Assembly: GCF_000215105.1 (NCBI RefSeq)
Contig: NC_015588.1
Span: forward strand, 1,736,001-1,800,000
DNA: 64,000 nucleotides
Source: Isoptericola variabilis 225
GTDB taxonomy: Bacteria; Actinomycetota; Actinomycetes; Actinomycetales; Cellulomonadaceae
Direction of reading: 5' to 3'
Under the pieces are notes generated by a model. It searched no databases, had not been told where the DNA came from, and saw nothing but the letters and a program-made list of their open reading frames with translations. Positions 32,849 through 41,452 of this stretch are shown here, piece after piece; within the stretch, counting starts at the first letter, position 1; the number at the start of each line of letters is the position of its first letter. The position numbers and the translations under genes are program-made.

Positions 32849-32968
32849 GGAGGGGTCCTTTCGAACGTGTCGGGATGTCGACGTCGGGCGGTGCGCCGAC
32901 GGCGCGGACGCGCCCGGCGCCTGTGCGAGTCTAGTGCGTGCAGCCCACCCGACCGCGAGGAGATTGCG

Positions 32969-33442
32969 ATGGCCCGGCAGATCGCCACGAACACGACCGT
33001 CGACCGTGACGAGCTGCTGGACTTCCTGCGCTCGCGCCGCAACGGCGTGCTCGTGACGACGCGCACGGACGGCTGCCCGCAGCTGAGCCCGGTGACGTAC
33101 GGGGTCGACGGCGAGGGTCGCGTGGTGATCTCGACGTACCCCGAGCGCGCCAAGGTCCGCAACCTTCGCCGGCGTCCGCAGGCGTCGTTCGTCTCTCTCG
33201 GAGACGACTTCGGCGACGCCTGGGTCCAGGTCGACGGCACCGCGGAGGTGCTCGACGTCCCCGAGTCGGTCGAGCCCCTCGTCGAGTACTACCGGGCCGC
33301 GGCGGGCAAGGAGCACCCCGACTGGGACGAGTACCGCCAGGCCATGGTGGACCAGGGCAAGTCGATCGTCCGGATCACGATCGAGCGCTGGGGCCCCGTC
33401 GCGACCGGCGGCTTCCCCGCTCGGCTGGTCGAGGAGGACTGA
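32969..33442 (+). CDS. Pyridoxamine-5'-phosphate-oxidase-fold flavoprotein (probably F420/FMN dependent)
   Basis: 157 residues. It is a split-barrel fold with the usual N-terminal strand pattern [20 protein letters not shown], then [20 protein letters not shown] and [20 protein letters not shown]. This is the pattern of the PPOX-class Rv1155/Rv2991-type reductases that bind F420 or FMN. The C-terminal [16 protein letters not shown] is also typical. The Shine-Dalgarno GAGGAG lies six bases before the ATG. The gene is divergent from aspS, and the next gene starts six bases after its stop. Substrate unknown. Confidence 0.86.
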   Translation: MARQIATNTTVDRDELLDFLRSRRNGVLVTTRTDGCPQLSPVTYGVDGEGRVVISTYPERAKVRNLRRRPQASFVSLGDDFGDAWVQVDGTAEVLDVPESVEPLVEYYRAAAGKEHPDWDEYRQAMVDQGKSIVRITIERWGPVATGGFPARLVEED

Positions 33443-33447
33443 CCGCG

Positions 33448-34428
33448 GTGGCGGCGGCCGCCGACATCGCTCGCACGTACGCCGGCTTCGCCGCCTGGGC
33501 GACGTCGGGCGGGTCGCCGTGCTACGCCGCCTGGGCGCGCGGGGTCGCTGCCGACGCCGAGGTGCTCGCCTGGCTCGCCGCGCTGCCGCGGGACAAGCAG
33601 CACCCGACGCTCGTGTTCGCCGCCGCCCGCCTCCACGGCGTGCCGGCGCCCGGACCGTACGCCGGGCTGCGCGACGCGCTGCTGGCCGACGACGGCACGA
33701 TCCGTGCGACCGTCCTGACGCACGTGACGCAGACCAACGAGGTGGGCCGGCTCGCCACCCTGGTCCCGGCGTTCGCGGGCCTCGGCGCCGACCGCCCGCT
33801 CGCCCTGGTCGAAGCGGGTGCGAGTGCCGGCCTGTGCCTCTACCCCGACCGGTGGGGCTACGCGTGGTCGACGCCCGACGGCGTGGTCGCCGTCGGGCCC
33901 GAGCCGCGCCTGGCGTGCACGGTCACCGGCGCCGCCCCGCTCCCGGCGGCGCCTCCCGACGTCGCGTGGCGTGCCGGGGTCGACCTGCGCCCGCTCGACG
34001 TGCGAGACGACGACGCGGTGGCGTGGCTGGAGCGCCTCGTGTGGCCGGAGAACGACGACCGGCGCGCTCAGCTCCGCCGCGCCGTGGAGCTGGCGCGGGC
34101 GGAGCCGCCCCCGGTCGTCGAGGGCGACCTGCTGGTGGAGGTCCCCCGGCTCGTCGAGGAGGCGGCCGCCCACGGCGAGGTGGTGGTCGTCCACACGGCC
34201 GTGATCATGTACCTGAGCGCGCACGACCGGCAGCGCTTCGACGCGATGATGCGCACGCTCGTGGCCGACGGCGCCTGCCGCTGGGTGGGCATCGAGCTCC
34301 CCGACGTCCTGCCGTCGCTGCTCGACGGCGCACCACCCCTGCCCGAGGAGCCGACGATGGTGCTCGGGGTCGACGGCGACGCCGTGGCGTGGGCGCACCA
34401 GCACGGGCGCTCGCTCGCCTGGTTCTGA
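33448..34428 (+). CDS. DUF2332-family protein
   Basis: 326 residues. Conserved family segments are [22 protein letters not shown] near the start, [20 protein letters not shown] (a methyltransferase-like glycine-rich motif) in the middle and [12 protein letters not shown] near residue 250. Some workers regard DUF2332 as a divergent SAM-methyltransferase fold; no catalytic residue can be named with certainty. The GTG start uses the GAGGAG inside the end of the preceding flavoprotein gene, five bases away, so the two form an operon. Confidence 0.85.
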   Translation: MAAAADIARTYAGFAAWATSGGSPCYAAWARGVAADAEVLAWLAALPRDKQHPTLVFAAARLHGVPAPGPYAGLRDALLADDGTIRATVLTHVTQTNEVGRLATLVPAFAGLGADRPLALVEAGASAGLCLYPDRWGYAWSTPDGVVAVGPEPRLACTVTGAAPLPAAPPDVAWRAGVDLRPLDVRDDDAVAWLERLVWPENDDRRAQLRRAVELARAEPPPVVEGDLLVEVPRLVEEAAAHGEVVVVHTAVIMYLSAHDRQRFDAMMRTLVADGACRWVGIELPDVLPSLLDGAPPLPEEPTMVLGVDGDAVAWAHQHGRSLAWF

Positions 34429-34451
34429 CCGTCGTAGGACGCAACTTCTTC

Positions 34452-34514
34452 GTGAACGCGACCGGCATGCTCCTGCTGTGCGTGTTCGTGCTGTGGTTCT
34501 CGTTCGTCCGGTGA
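34452..34514 (+). CDS. Possible 20-residue hydrophobic peptide
   Basis: GTG-initiated frame in the 114-base convergent gap between the DUF2332 and radical SAM genes. The product, about 20 residues with LLLCVFVLWF in the middle, would be a short membrane-spanning peptide. The Shine-Dalgarno (AGGA) is 13 bases away and weak. It may be chance. Confidence 0.2.
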   Translation: MNATGMLLLCVFVLWFSFVR

Positions 34515-34542
34515 GCCGTCGTGCGGCCCGCGAGAGCACGGG

Positions 34543-36156
34543 TCAGAACAGCACCTGCTCGACGCCGGCGCCCGCCACCTCCAGGCCGCTGCCGTCCACC
34601 GGCATGCCCGCGACCGCGCCGCCACCGTCCGCGGACCTCGCCATGGATCCGGACGGGTAGTCACCCTCGTGGTGCGGGCGCAGCTCGTCGTCGTACCGGC
34701 CAGTCACGCCCGAGCGCGCCCGATGACCGGACGAGCCGAAGCCGCGCTCGTGCAGCAGCGGCTGCACCCGCTCCCACAGCCAGGTGCGGTAGGCCTTCAG
34801 CGCGTACGTGCCGCGCGCGTACACGCGCCCGTACCCGTCGACGAGCTCGGGGTGCTCGCGCTCGAGCCACTGCAGGTACCACTCGCGCGTGCCGGGCTTG
34901 AGGTGGAGCGGGATGACGGTCACGCCCGTCGCGCCCGCCTCCGCGATCGCGTCGAGAAGCCGCCGGAGGTGGTCGCGCGAGTCCGTGAGCCAAGGCAGCA
35001 CCGGAGCGACCATGACGCCGCACGGCAGACCGGCGTCGCGCACGGCGCGCACGAGGTCGAGGCGGGCCTGCGGCGTCGGGGTGCCCGGCTCGACCGACTG
35101 CTGCAGCTCCTTGTCGACGAAGGCCAGGGAGACTCCGAGCCCGACCTGGACCTTCTGCGCCGCCTCGGCGATGAGCGGCAGGTCGCGGCGCAGGAGCGTG
35201 CCCTTGGTGAGGATCGAGAACGGCGTGCCGGAGTCCGCGAGCGCCGTGATGATCCCCGGCATGAGCGTGTAGCGCCCCTCGGCACGCTGGTACGGGTCGG
35301 TGTTCGTGCCGAGTGCGACCGGCTCGCGCTGCCACGACTTCTTGGCCAGCTCGGCGCGCAGCACCTCGTCGACGTTGATCTTGACGACGACCTCGGAGTC
35401 GAAGTCCTTGCCCGCGTCGAGGTCGAGGTACTCGTGGGTGGGCCGGGCGAAGCAGTTGTGGCTGACGACGCCGGCGGCGACGAAGTCTCCCGTGCCGGTC
35501 GTGATGTCGACCAGGTCGCGCAGCCGCGGACCGAGCGACGTCACGCTCACGACGGTGAGCCCTCCGGCTGCGTCCACCCGGCCGGCCACCGGAGAGACCG
35601 TTCCGTCGGCCTGACGCCCCGGCCCGAGGAGCCGCACCCCCTCGGTCAGCACGCGCTCCCCGTCGGGCGCTGCGGCGACGTAGCGCCAGCCGTCCTCGGC
35701 GAGGAAGCGGTGGTCCCCCGAGGCCACGAGCTCGGTGCCGTCGCTCAGGGTCACGCGGTAGGCGGGCTTGCGCGTCTCCCACCTGTCGACGACGGCGGTC
35801 ACGACGTAGCGCCGCTCGCCGCCGACCACCTCGGTGCCCATCACCTCGTCACCCGGCACCAGCTTTCCGATGGCGCGCCACGTCCCGTCGCCCATCAGCA
35901 CGGGCGTCTCGGGCCCCACGCAGTACCGACATGCATGGCTGCAGCCGCGGTACGGGTTGATCGTCCACCGGAACGGCATGCGCGAGGCGGCGGGCACCTT
36001 GGACAGCGCGCTCTTGGCCAGCACCTCGTGGAACGTGATGCCGGCGAACTCGGGCGTGCGCACGCTGCGCACCAGGCCCGCGCGGGCCAGGCCCGCCAGC
36101 TCGAGGCCCGGCAGTGCGCCGTCGTCGGCGGTGATCGACTGCCCGTCCCATCTCAC
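34543..36156 (-). CDS. Rv2578c-family radical SAM protein, intein-containing precursor
   Basis: 537 residues including an intein of about 156. After removal the protein is about 381 residues and matches the Rv2578c/spore-photoproduct-lyase-like radical SAM family: [22 protein letters not shown] (CxxxCxxC cluster motif), [14 protein letters not shown], and [10 protein letters not shown]. The C-terminal tail, rich in Gly/Ser, is variable. The first two cluster Cys are residues 72 and 76. The third is Cys235, supplied only after splicing. The GTG at 36156 is eight bases from a LexA-like box. Substrate unknown; a nucleic-acid or repair role is suggested by the regulation and the family's neighbours. 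Confidence 0.92.
   Translation of the reverse strand: [537 protein letters not shown]
35455..35922 (-). other. Mini-intein inside the radical SAM cluster motif
   Basis: Encodes residues 79-234 of the precursor. Block A is [15 protein letters not shown] with nucleophile Cys1. Block B is [15 protein letters not shown] with the conserved His. Block F is [17 protein letters not shown], and block G ends SHN followed by Cys+1. At about 156 residues there is no room for a homing endonuclease. Splicing joins CRY to CFARPT and so rebuilds CxxxCxxC. Cys+1 is both the splicing nucleophile and the third Fe-S ligand. Confidence 0.92.
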
Positions 36157-36164
36157 CCACCCAT

Positions 36165-36180
36165 TCGAACATGCGTTCTA
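36165..36180. promoter_or_regulatory. LexA (SOS) box between the radical SAM and VOC genes
   Basis: TCGAAC-ATGC-GTTCTA matches the actinobacterial/Bacillus LexA consensus TCGAAC-N4-GTTCGA at 11 of 12 positions. On the minus strand it lies eight bases before the radical SAM GTG. On the plus strand its right half overlaps TCTAAT (36177-36182), a good -10 towards the VOC gene. The M. tuberculosis homologue Rv2578c is, as I recall, listed among LexA-site genes. Confidence 0.75.
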
Positions 36181-36282
36181 ATGGGTGGTCAAGCGCGGGA
36201 CCGGTGAGCCGGGCGCCCTCCCGCCGGTCCACATGTCATGGCCCGGCGGACCGCCGCCGGGCACCGACACCAGGAGGCACCC

Positions 36283-36549
36283 ATGGTCACCGTGCACCGC
36301 GCGTTCAGCGGATTCTCCGTCGACGACCTCGACGCCGCCGAGCGCTTCTACCGCGACACGCTCGGGCTCGCGGTGAACCGCTCGCCGATGGGGCTCGAGC
36401 TCGACGTCACCGGCGTGCAGCTCGAGCGCTACCCCGGCATGCCGCAGGACGACGACGGGATCGTGCGCAGCACCGACCCGTCGCGCGGCCCGACGATCGC
36501 CTGGTTCCGCGACCCCGCGCGCAACGTGCTCGCGCTCATCGAGGTCTGA
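36283..36549 (+). CDS. VOC (glyoxalase/dioxygenase-fold) protein, internally shortened
   Basis: 88 residues. The first half, FSGFSVDDLDAAERFYRDTL and GLAVNRSPMGLEL, is the normal start of a VOC domain. The last half, LERYPGMPQDDDGIVRSTDP and PTIAWFRDPARNVLALIEV, is the normal end. Relatives of about 120 residues have roughly 30-35 residues between MGLEL and ERYxGMPQD, including the strand and metal-ligand region (usually ...FVYPK...ATVLNF.VDD...). Here the two ends join directly in frame. The Shine-Dalgarno AGGAGG is well placed, so it is probably translated. Whether it folds or pairs with another VOC is open. It ends three bases from the hisS stop. Confidence 0.8.
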   Translation: MVTVHRAFSGFSVDDLDAAERFYRDTLGLAVNRSPMGLELDVTGVQLERYPGMPQDDDGIVRSTDPSRGPTIAWFRDPARNVLALIEV

Positions 36550-36552
36550 GCG

Positions 36553-37938
36553 TCACTCCCCCGGCACGACGCGCGGCCACAGGTCCTCCGCGGGCGGCTC
36601 CCACGTCGCGGCGTCGGCGTCGACCTGCTCGCCCGAGCGGATGTCCTTGACCTGGTCCGCGCCGCGCACGCCGTCCTCGCCGGTGGTGCCGGGGAACCAC
36701 ACGAAGGGGATGCCGCGCCGGTCGGCGTACCTGATCTGCTTGCCGAACTTCGCGGCGGTCGGGGCGACGTCGGCCGGGATGCCGCGCGCCCGCAGCGCGG
36801 TGGCGACCGCGTCCGAGGCCTCGCGCGTCTCCTCGTCGGTCACCGCGACGAGCACCGCGGCGGGCACGCCGCGCGTCGCGCGCACGAGGCCCGCGGACAG
36901 CAGCCGCGACACGAGACGCGAGACGCCGATCGACAGCCCCACGCCCGGGTAGGTGTTCTTGCCGTCCGAAGCGAGGGTGTCGTAGCGGCCGCCCGAGCAG
37001 ATGGAGCCCAGCTGCTCGTGGCCGACGAGCACCGTCTCGTAGACCGAGCCGGTGTAGTAGTCGAGGCCGCGCGCGATCTTCAGGTCGGCGACGACGACGC
37101 CGGGCGCGCGGCGCGCCGCCGCCTCGACCAGCGCGCGCAGCTCGGCGAGCCCGGTCTCCAGCAGGTCCGTGACCGCGTCGTACGACGCCGCGAGCGCACG
37201 CACCTGCTCCACGACGGACGCGTCCGTGCCCGAGATCGCGGCCAGCTCGAGGCATGCCTTGGCCTGCTCGGGCGTCGCGCCCTGCTCGGCGACGAGCAGC
37301 TCGGCGACGGCGTCGGGCCCGATCTTGTCGAGCTTGTCGACCTGGCGCAGCACGCCCTCGACGTCGCCGAGTCCGAGCCCGCGGTAGAAGCCCTCGGCGA
37401 CCTTGCGGTTGTTGACGAGGATGCGCACCTCGGGCACGCCGATCTCGCGCAGCGCGCCGAGCGCCTCGGCCATGACGAGCGGCAGCTCGACCTCGTAGTG
37501 GTACGGCAGCTCGCCGGCGCCGACGACGTCGATGTCGGCCTGGACGAACTCGCGGAAGCGACCCTCCTGCGGGCGCTCGCCCCGCCAGACCTTCTGGATC
37601 TGGTAGCGCTTGAACGGGAACGCGAGCCGGCCGGCGTTCTCGAGGACGTACCGCGCGAACGGCACGGTGAGGTCGAAGTGCAGGCCGAGCTGCTTCTCGC
37701 CCTTGTCGTCCGAGGCGCTCTCGCCCTCCTCGGCCTGCAGGCGGCGCAGCACGTAGACCTCCTTGGAGGTCTCGCCCTTGCGCAGCAGCTGGTCGAGCGG
37801 CTCGACCGCCCGCGTCTCGATCCCCGCGAACCCGTGGAGCTCGAAGGTGCGGCGCAGCACCTCGAGGACGTGCTGCTCCACGACGCGACCGTCGGGGAGC
37901 CATTCGGGGAAGCCGGAGAGCGGGGTGGGGCGTGCCAT
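36553..37938 (-). CDS. hisS: Histidyl-tRNA synthetase
   Basis: 461 residues. It begins MARPTPLSGFPEWLPDGRVV. Class II motif 2 region: RYQIQKVWRGERPQEGRFRE, then FVQADIDVVG. Histidine-specific loops: ADLKIARGLDYYTGSVYETV and SGGRYDTLAS; motif 3 GVGLSIGVSRLVSRL. A C-terminal anticodon-binding domain follows from about residue 350. The insert EEGESASDDKGEKQ is common in actinobacterial HisS. ATG 37938 is chosen, and a GTG two codons upstream is possible. It is a single gene here, upstream of the convergent VOC gene. Confidence 0.96.
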   Translation of the reverse strand: MARPTPLSGFPEWLPDGRVVEQHVLEVLRRTFELHGFAGIETRAVEPLDQLLRKGETSKEVYVLRRLQAEEGESASDDKGEKQLGLHFDLTVPFARYVLENAGRLAFPFKRYQIQKVWRGERPQEGRFREFVQADIDVVGAGELPYHYEVELPLVMAEALGALREIGVPEVRILVNNRKVAEGFYRGLGLGDVEGVLRQVDKLDKIGPDAVAELLVAEQGATPEQAKACLELAAISGTDASVVEQVRALAASYDAVTDLLETGLAELRALVEAAARRAPGVVVADLKIARGLDYYTGSVYETVLVGHEQLGSICSGGRYDTLASDGKNTYPGVGLSIGVSRLVSRLLSAGLVRATRGVPAAVLVAVTDEETREASDAVATALRARGIPADVAPTAAKFGKQIRYADRRGIPFVWFPGTTGEDGVRGADQVKDIRSGEQVDADAATWEPPAEDLWPRVVPGE

Positions 37939-37995
37939 GGGCACGATCTTCCCAGATCCGGCGGTCCCCCGACGACGGCGGTGCGCGCCTCCCGG

Positions 37996-38715
37996 TCAGC
38001 GGGCCGCGAGGAACGGGTTCGTGGCGAGCTCCTGGCCCACGGTGGTCGCCGGCCCGTGCCCGGGCACGACCGCGAGGGCCGGGTCGAGGCGTGCGACGAC
38101 GTCGCGCAGAGTCGCCCGCATCGTCTCCGGGTCGCCGCCGGGCAGGTCCGTGCGCCCGACGGAGCCGGCGAAGAGCACGTCGCCCGCCAGGACGACGCCG
38201 GGCGGGTCGGCGTCGTCGAGGACGTAGAGCGTCGAGCCCTCGGTGTGACCCGGGGCGTGCACGGCGCGCAGGACGACGTCGCCTGCCGTCAGGGTGCGAC
38301 CGTCGCCGTCGAAGGGCTCGACGCGGGACGGAGCGCGGTGGTCCTCGGCGCGCAGCCCGAGCCCGGCGAGGGCCTGCCGCAGGGCGCCGCTCACCCCGGG
38401 ACCGCCGGCGCCGAGGCCGAGCGTGCCGAACGGGTCCGTGAGCCGGTAGGCGTCGGCGGCGTGCAGCCGCATCGGCACCCCGTACCGCTCGCAGAGGGCG
38501 GCGGCGTCCCACGTGTGGTCGACATGACCGTGCGTCGCGAGGACCGCGCGCACGCGCAGCCGCCGGTCGTCGACCACGCGGGCGACCCCGTCGGCGACCC
38601 CCGCCCCGGGGTCGACGACGACGCAGTCGCGCGTGCCGTCGTCGTGCCGCGGGCCCGCGACCACGACGCAGCAATTGGTGGCGAACACGGGCGCGACGAC
38701 GACGTGGACCTCCAT
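37996..38715 (-). CDS. Metallo-beta-lactamase-fold hydrolase (glyoxalase II-like)
   Basis: 239 residues. Metal-binding HxHxDH: ATHGHVDHTWDAA near residues 61-73. Further ligands are in HAPGHTEGSTLYV, LAGDVLFAGSVGRTD and VVPGHGPATT. The layout fits the YcbL/glyoxalase II-like group, with typical GDVLFxGSxGRTDLPGGD. It may act on hydroxyacylglutathione-like or other thioesters, perhaps using mycothiol-derived substrates (inference). ATG 38715 begins at the first beta strand. In actinobacteria this gene is commonly next to the peptidyl-prolyl isomerase and relA, as here. Confidence 0.9.
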   Translation of the reverse strand: MEVHVVVAPVFATNCCVVVAGPRHDDGTRDCVVVDPGAGVADGVARVVDDRRLRVRAVLATHGHVDHTWDAAALCERYGVPMRLHAADAYRLTDPFGTLGLGAGGPGVSGALRQALAGLGLRAEDHRAPSRVEPFDGDGRTLTAGDVVLRAVHAPGHTEGSTLYVLDDADPPGVVLAGDVLFAGSVGRTDLPGGDPETMRATLRDVVARLDPALAVVPGHGPATTVGQELATNPFLAAR

Positions 38716-38796
38716 GACGGTCACGCTAGCGCCCGCCCCGGCCCTCCCCGGTCCGCGGGGCGCGAGGGGGCGCGGTGTGACCTGCGTCGCGGCGCC

Positions 38797-38802
38797 TAGA
38801 CT
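38797..38802 (+). promoter_or_regulatory. Probable -10 of the peptidyl-prolyl isomerase gene
   Basis: TAGACT in the divergent region, 62 bases before the GTG at 38864. GTGACC about 20 bases upstream is a poor -35. Confidence 0.45.
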
Positions 38803-38863
38803 GTCCCCCGCACGCGTGTCGCCGGTGGTCGGCGGCCGACAGGAGCAGGGAGGTGGCGCGGCG

Positions 38864-39649
38864 GTGGCGGCCAGCAAGCGCGAGCGCGACTACGCGCGCA
38901 AGCGGCAGGCGAAGTGGGAGCAGCGGCAGGCGAGGGCGCGCGAGCGTCGGCGCCGCGTCTCCATGGTCGTGGCGCTCGTCGCCGCGCTTGCCCTGGTGGG
39001 CGGTGGTGCGCTCGTCGCGGGCCTGAGCAGCGCCGACGCCCCGGCCGACGTCGCCGCGACCCCCTCGACGAACGGGTGCCCCGAGGGGTCGACGACCGCG
39101 CGCACGGGCGGTGCGCTGCCCGACCCGTCCGTCGCCGAGGGCCGGACCTGGACCGCCACGCTCACCCTGTGCGTCGACGGCGAGGTGTCCGACGTCGTGC
39201 TCGAGCTCGACGGCGAGAACGCGCCGCAGGCCGTGGCCAGCTTCGTGTCGCTCGCGCAGCAGGGCTACTTCGACGACACGCACTGCCACCGCCTGACGAC
39301 GTCGGGCATCTACGTGCTGCAGTGCGGCGACCCCACCGCGACCGGCACGGGCGGGCCCGGCTACCAGTTCGGACCCATCGAGAACGCGCCCGAGGACGAC
39401 GTCTACCCGGCCGGCACGCTCGCGATGGCGCGGCGCGGCGGCGACGGCGCGTCGATGGGCTCCCAGTTCTTCCTGGTGTACCAGGATTCCACCATCCCGT
39501 CCGACACCGCGGGCGGGTACACGGTGTTCGGCACCGTCACGTCCGGCCTGGACGTCGTCCAGGCAGTCGCTGACGCGGGCACGGTGGACGGAGCCGGCGA
39601 CGGCTCCCCCGCCAGCCCCGTCATCATCGAAGGAGTTGAGACCCAGTGA
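38864..39649 (+). CDS. Cyclophilin-type peptidyl-prolyl cis-trans isomerase, membrane-anchored
   Basis: 261 residues. A very basic cytoplasmic N-terminus (residues 1-32) precedes one transmembrane helix (about 33-53, VSMVVALVAALALVGGGALV). The cyclophilin domain begins near residue 90 (TATLTLCVDGEVSDVVLELD) and contains YFDDTHCHRLT, GTLAMARRGGDGASMGSQFF and GGYTVFGTV. The catalytic Arg of classic cyclophilins (FHR) appears as CHRL, as in the PpiB-type proteins of actinobacteria. AGGGAGGT precedes the GTG by eight bases. It overlaps the DUF349 gene by GTGA. It probably assists folding of secreted proteins outside the membrane. Confidence 0.92.
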   Translation: MAASKRERDYARKRQAKWEQRQARARERRRRVSMVVALVAALALVGGGALVAGLSSADAPADVAATPSTNGCPEGSTTARTGGALPDPSVAEGRTWTATLTLCVDGEVSDVVLELDGENAPQAVASFVSLAQQGYFDDTHCHRLTTSGIYVLQCGDPTATGTGGPGYQFGPIENAPEDDVYPAGTLAMARRGGDGASMGSQFFLVYQDSTIPSDTAGGYTVFGTVTSGLDVVQAVADAGTVDGAGDGSPASPVIIEGVETQ

Positions 39650-41334
39650 GCGAGAGCACCCCCGGCTCGACCGGCCCCGAGAAGCCCGAGGCCGCCGTCG
39701 ACCAGGAGCAGGCCGAGACTCCGACCGAACCCGGCACGGCCACCGAGGCGCCCGCCGAGGAGCCGACCCAGGAGCCCGCCGAGGCGTCCGACGAGGCTCC
39801 CGCCGCGCCCGAGGGCGCCCCGGACGACACCGCGACGCAGGACGAGACGACCGCCACCGAAGGGGCCCCGGCCGCCGAGGAACCCGCCGCCGAAGAGGCC
39901 CCGGCCGCCGAGGAGGCCCCGGCCGAGACGGCACCGGCCGCTCCGAAGCCGTCGGCGCTGGCCGGGGCGCCGAAGCCGTCGGCGCTGCGCCGCCCGACGC
40001 CCGCGGCGGTCAAGCCGGCCGCGAAGCCCGAGACCGCGCCGACGCCGGTCGTCCCGCCGGTGCACGACGCCGCGGAGACGGCGGCCGCGTCGACGTTCGG
40101 CCGCGTGGACGAGGAGGGCAACGTCTACGTCCGCGAGGCGGCGGGCGAGCGCGTCGTCGGGCAGTTCCCCGGTGTGCCGGAGTCCGAGGCGCTGAGCCTG
40201 TACGTCCGCCGCTACCTCGACCTGGTCGCCAAGGTGGCGCTGTTCGAGACGCGCCTCGAGAGCGCCGACCTGTCGGTGCGCGAGATCGACCAGACGCTCG
40301 CGAAGCTGGGCGAGGAGACGGCCGAGCCGGCCGCGGTGGGCGACCTCGACGGGCTGCGCGCTCGCGTCGACGCCCTGCGCACGCGCGCGGCCGAGCGCCG
40401 CGCGGCGCTCGAGGAGGAGCGGGCCGCCGCCAAGGCCCGCGCGATCGAGGCGCGCACCGAGATCGTCGAGGCGGCCGAGCGCATCGCCGAGACCGACCCG
40501 TCCAAGATGCAGTGGCGCCCCGCGGGCGAGGAGCTGCGCCGGCTGCTCGACCGCTGGAAGGAGGCGCAGCGCTCGGGTCCGCGCATCGACCGGCCCACCG
40601 AGGAGTCGCTGTGGAAGCGGTTCAGCCACGCGCGGACCGCGTTCGACCGCGAACGCCGGCACTTCTTCGCCGAGCTCGAGCAGCGCAACGCCTCCGCGAA
40701 GGCCGCCAAGGAGAAGCTGGTCGCCGAGGCAGAGGCGCTGCAGGACAGCACCGACTGGGGTGCGACGGCGGCCTCGTACCGCGACCTCATGACGCGGTGG
40801 AAGGCGGCCGGCCGCGCGAGCCGCAAGGACGACGACGCCCTGTGGGCCCGGTTCCGCGCCGCGCAGGACCACTTCTTCGCCGCGCGCGACGCCGCGAACG
40901 CCGCGGTCGACGCGGAGTACGCGGAGAACCTCAAGGTCAAGGAGGCGCTGCTCGCCGAGGCCGAGGCGCTGCTGCCGATCACCGACCTGGGCGCCGCCAA
41001 GGCCGCCCTGCGCGGCATCCAGGAGCGCTGGGAGGAGGCGGGCAAGGTCCCGCGCGGCGACGTCCAGCGCGTCGAGGGCCGGCTCCGGGCGGTCGAGAAC
41101 GCGATCCGTGACGCCGAGCAGGCGCAGTGGACGCGCACGAACCCCGAGACCCGGGCCCGTGCCGAGGGTGCGGCGGCCCAGCTCGAGGCCGCGATCGAGG
41201 GCCTGGAGGCGGACCTGGCCGCGGCGCGCGAGGCTGGCGACCGGCGCAAGGCCGACGAGCTCGAGGGTGCGATCGCCGCCCGGCGCGCGTGGCTCGAGCA
41301 GGTCGTCAAGGCCGCCGAGGAGTCGCGCGGCTGA
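39646..41334 (+). CDS. DUF349 repeat protein with acidic low-complexity N-terminus
   Basis: 562 residues. Residues 1-145 are rich in Ala, Glu, Pro and Thr (repeats such as AEEAPAAEEAPAE) and probably disordered. From about 145 on there are three DUF349 modules with the W..AG pattern: LRRLLDRWKEAQRSGP, YRDLMTRWKAAGRASRKDDD and LRGIQERWEEAGKVPRGD, each followed by a long charged helix. Coiled coils are likely throughout. DUF349 proteins are predicted to bind nucleic acids or to act in stress responses. The gene lies next to relA in many actinobacteria. It starts with a GTGA overlap on the isomerase and ends before a strong hairpin. Confidence 0.88.
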   Translation: MSESTPGSTGPEKPEAAVDQEQAETPTEPGTATEAPAEEPTQEPAEASDEAPAAPEGAPDDTATQDETTATEGAPAAEEPAAEEAPAAEEAPAETAPAAPKPSALAGAPKPSALRRPTPAAVKPAAKPETAPTPVVPPVHDAAETAAASTFGRVDEEGNVYVREAAGERVVGQFPGVPESEALSLYVRRYLDLVAKVALFETRLESADLSVREIDQTLAKLGEETAEPAAVGDLDGLRARVDALRTRAAERRAALEEERAAAKARAIEARTEIVEAAERIAETDPSKMQWRPAGEELRRLLDRWKEAQRSGPRIDRPTEESLWKRFSHARTAFDRERRHFFAELEQRNASAKAAKEKLVAEAEALQDSTDWGATAASYRDLMTRWKAAGRASRKDDDALWARFRAAQDHFFAARDAANAAVDAEYAENLKVKEALLAEAEALLPITDLGAAKAALRGIQERWEEAGKVPRGDVQRVEGRLRAVENAIRDAEQAQWTRTNPETRARAEGAAAQLEAAIEGLEADLAAAREAGDRRKADELEGAIAARRAWLEQVVKAAEESRG

Positions 41335-41367
41335 CCCTGCGCGCGCCGGACGCCTCTCGACGTCGAC

Positions 41368-41408
41368 GGCCCGGCCTGTGGATCCCGCACGGGTCCACAG
41401 GCCGGGCC
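41368..41408 (+). terminator. Terminator hairpin after the DUF349 gene
   Basis: Perfect 15-base arms GGCCCGGCCTGTGGA / TCCACAGGCCGGGCC (41368-41382 and 41394-41408) with an 11-base loop, starting 34 bases after the stop. There is no U-tract. Confidence 0.85.
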
Positions 41409-41452
41409 GTGTCGTCGCGCCGGCGGTCCGGGTCGCGGCCTAGTGTGCGGTC

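Noticed and set aside
32849..32968. Promoter or operator in the aspS/flavoprotein divergent region
   Set aside because: A weak TCTAGT (32930-32935) is present, but there is no convincing -35, palindrome or conserved box.
39830..39990. Short direct repeats resembling a CRISPR or tandem repeat
   Set aside because: They encode the Ala/Glu/Pro repeats in the DUF349 protein, in frame and without spacers.
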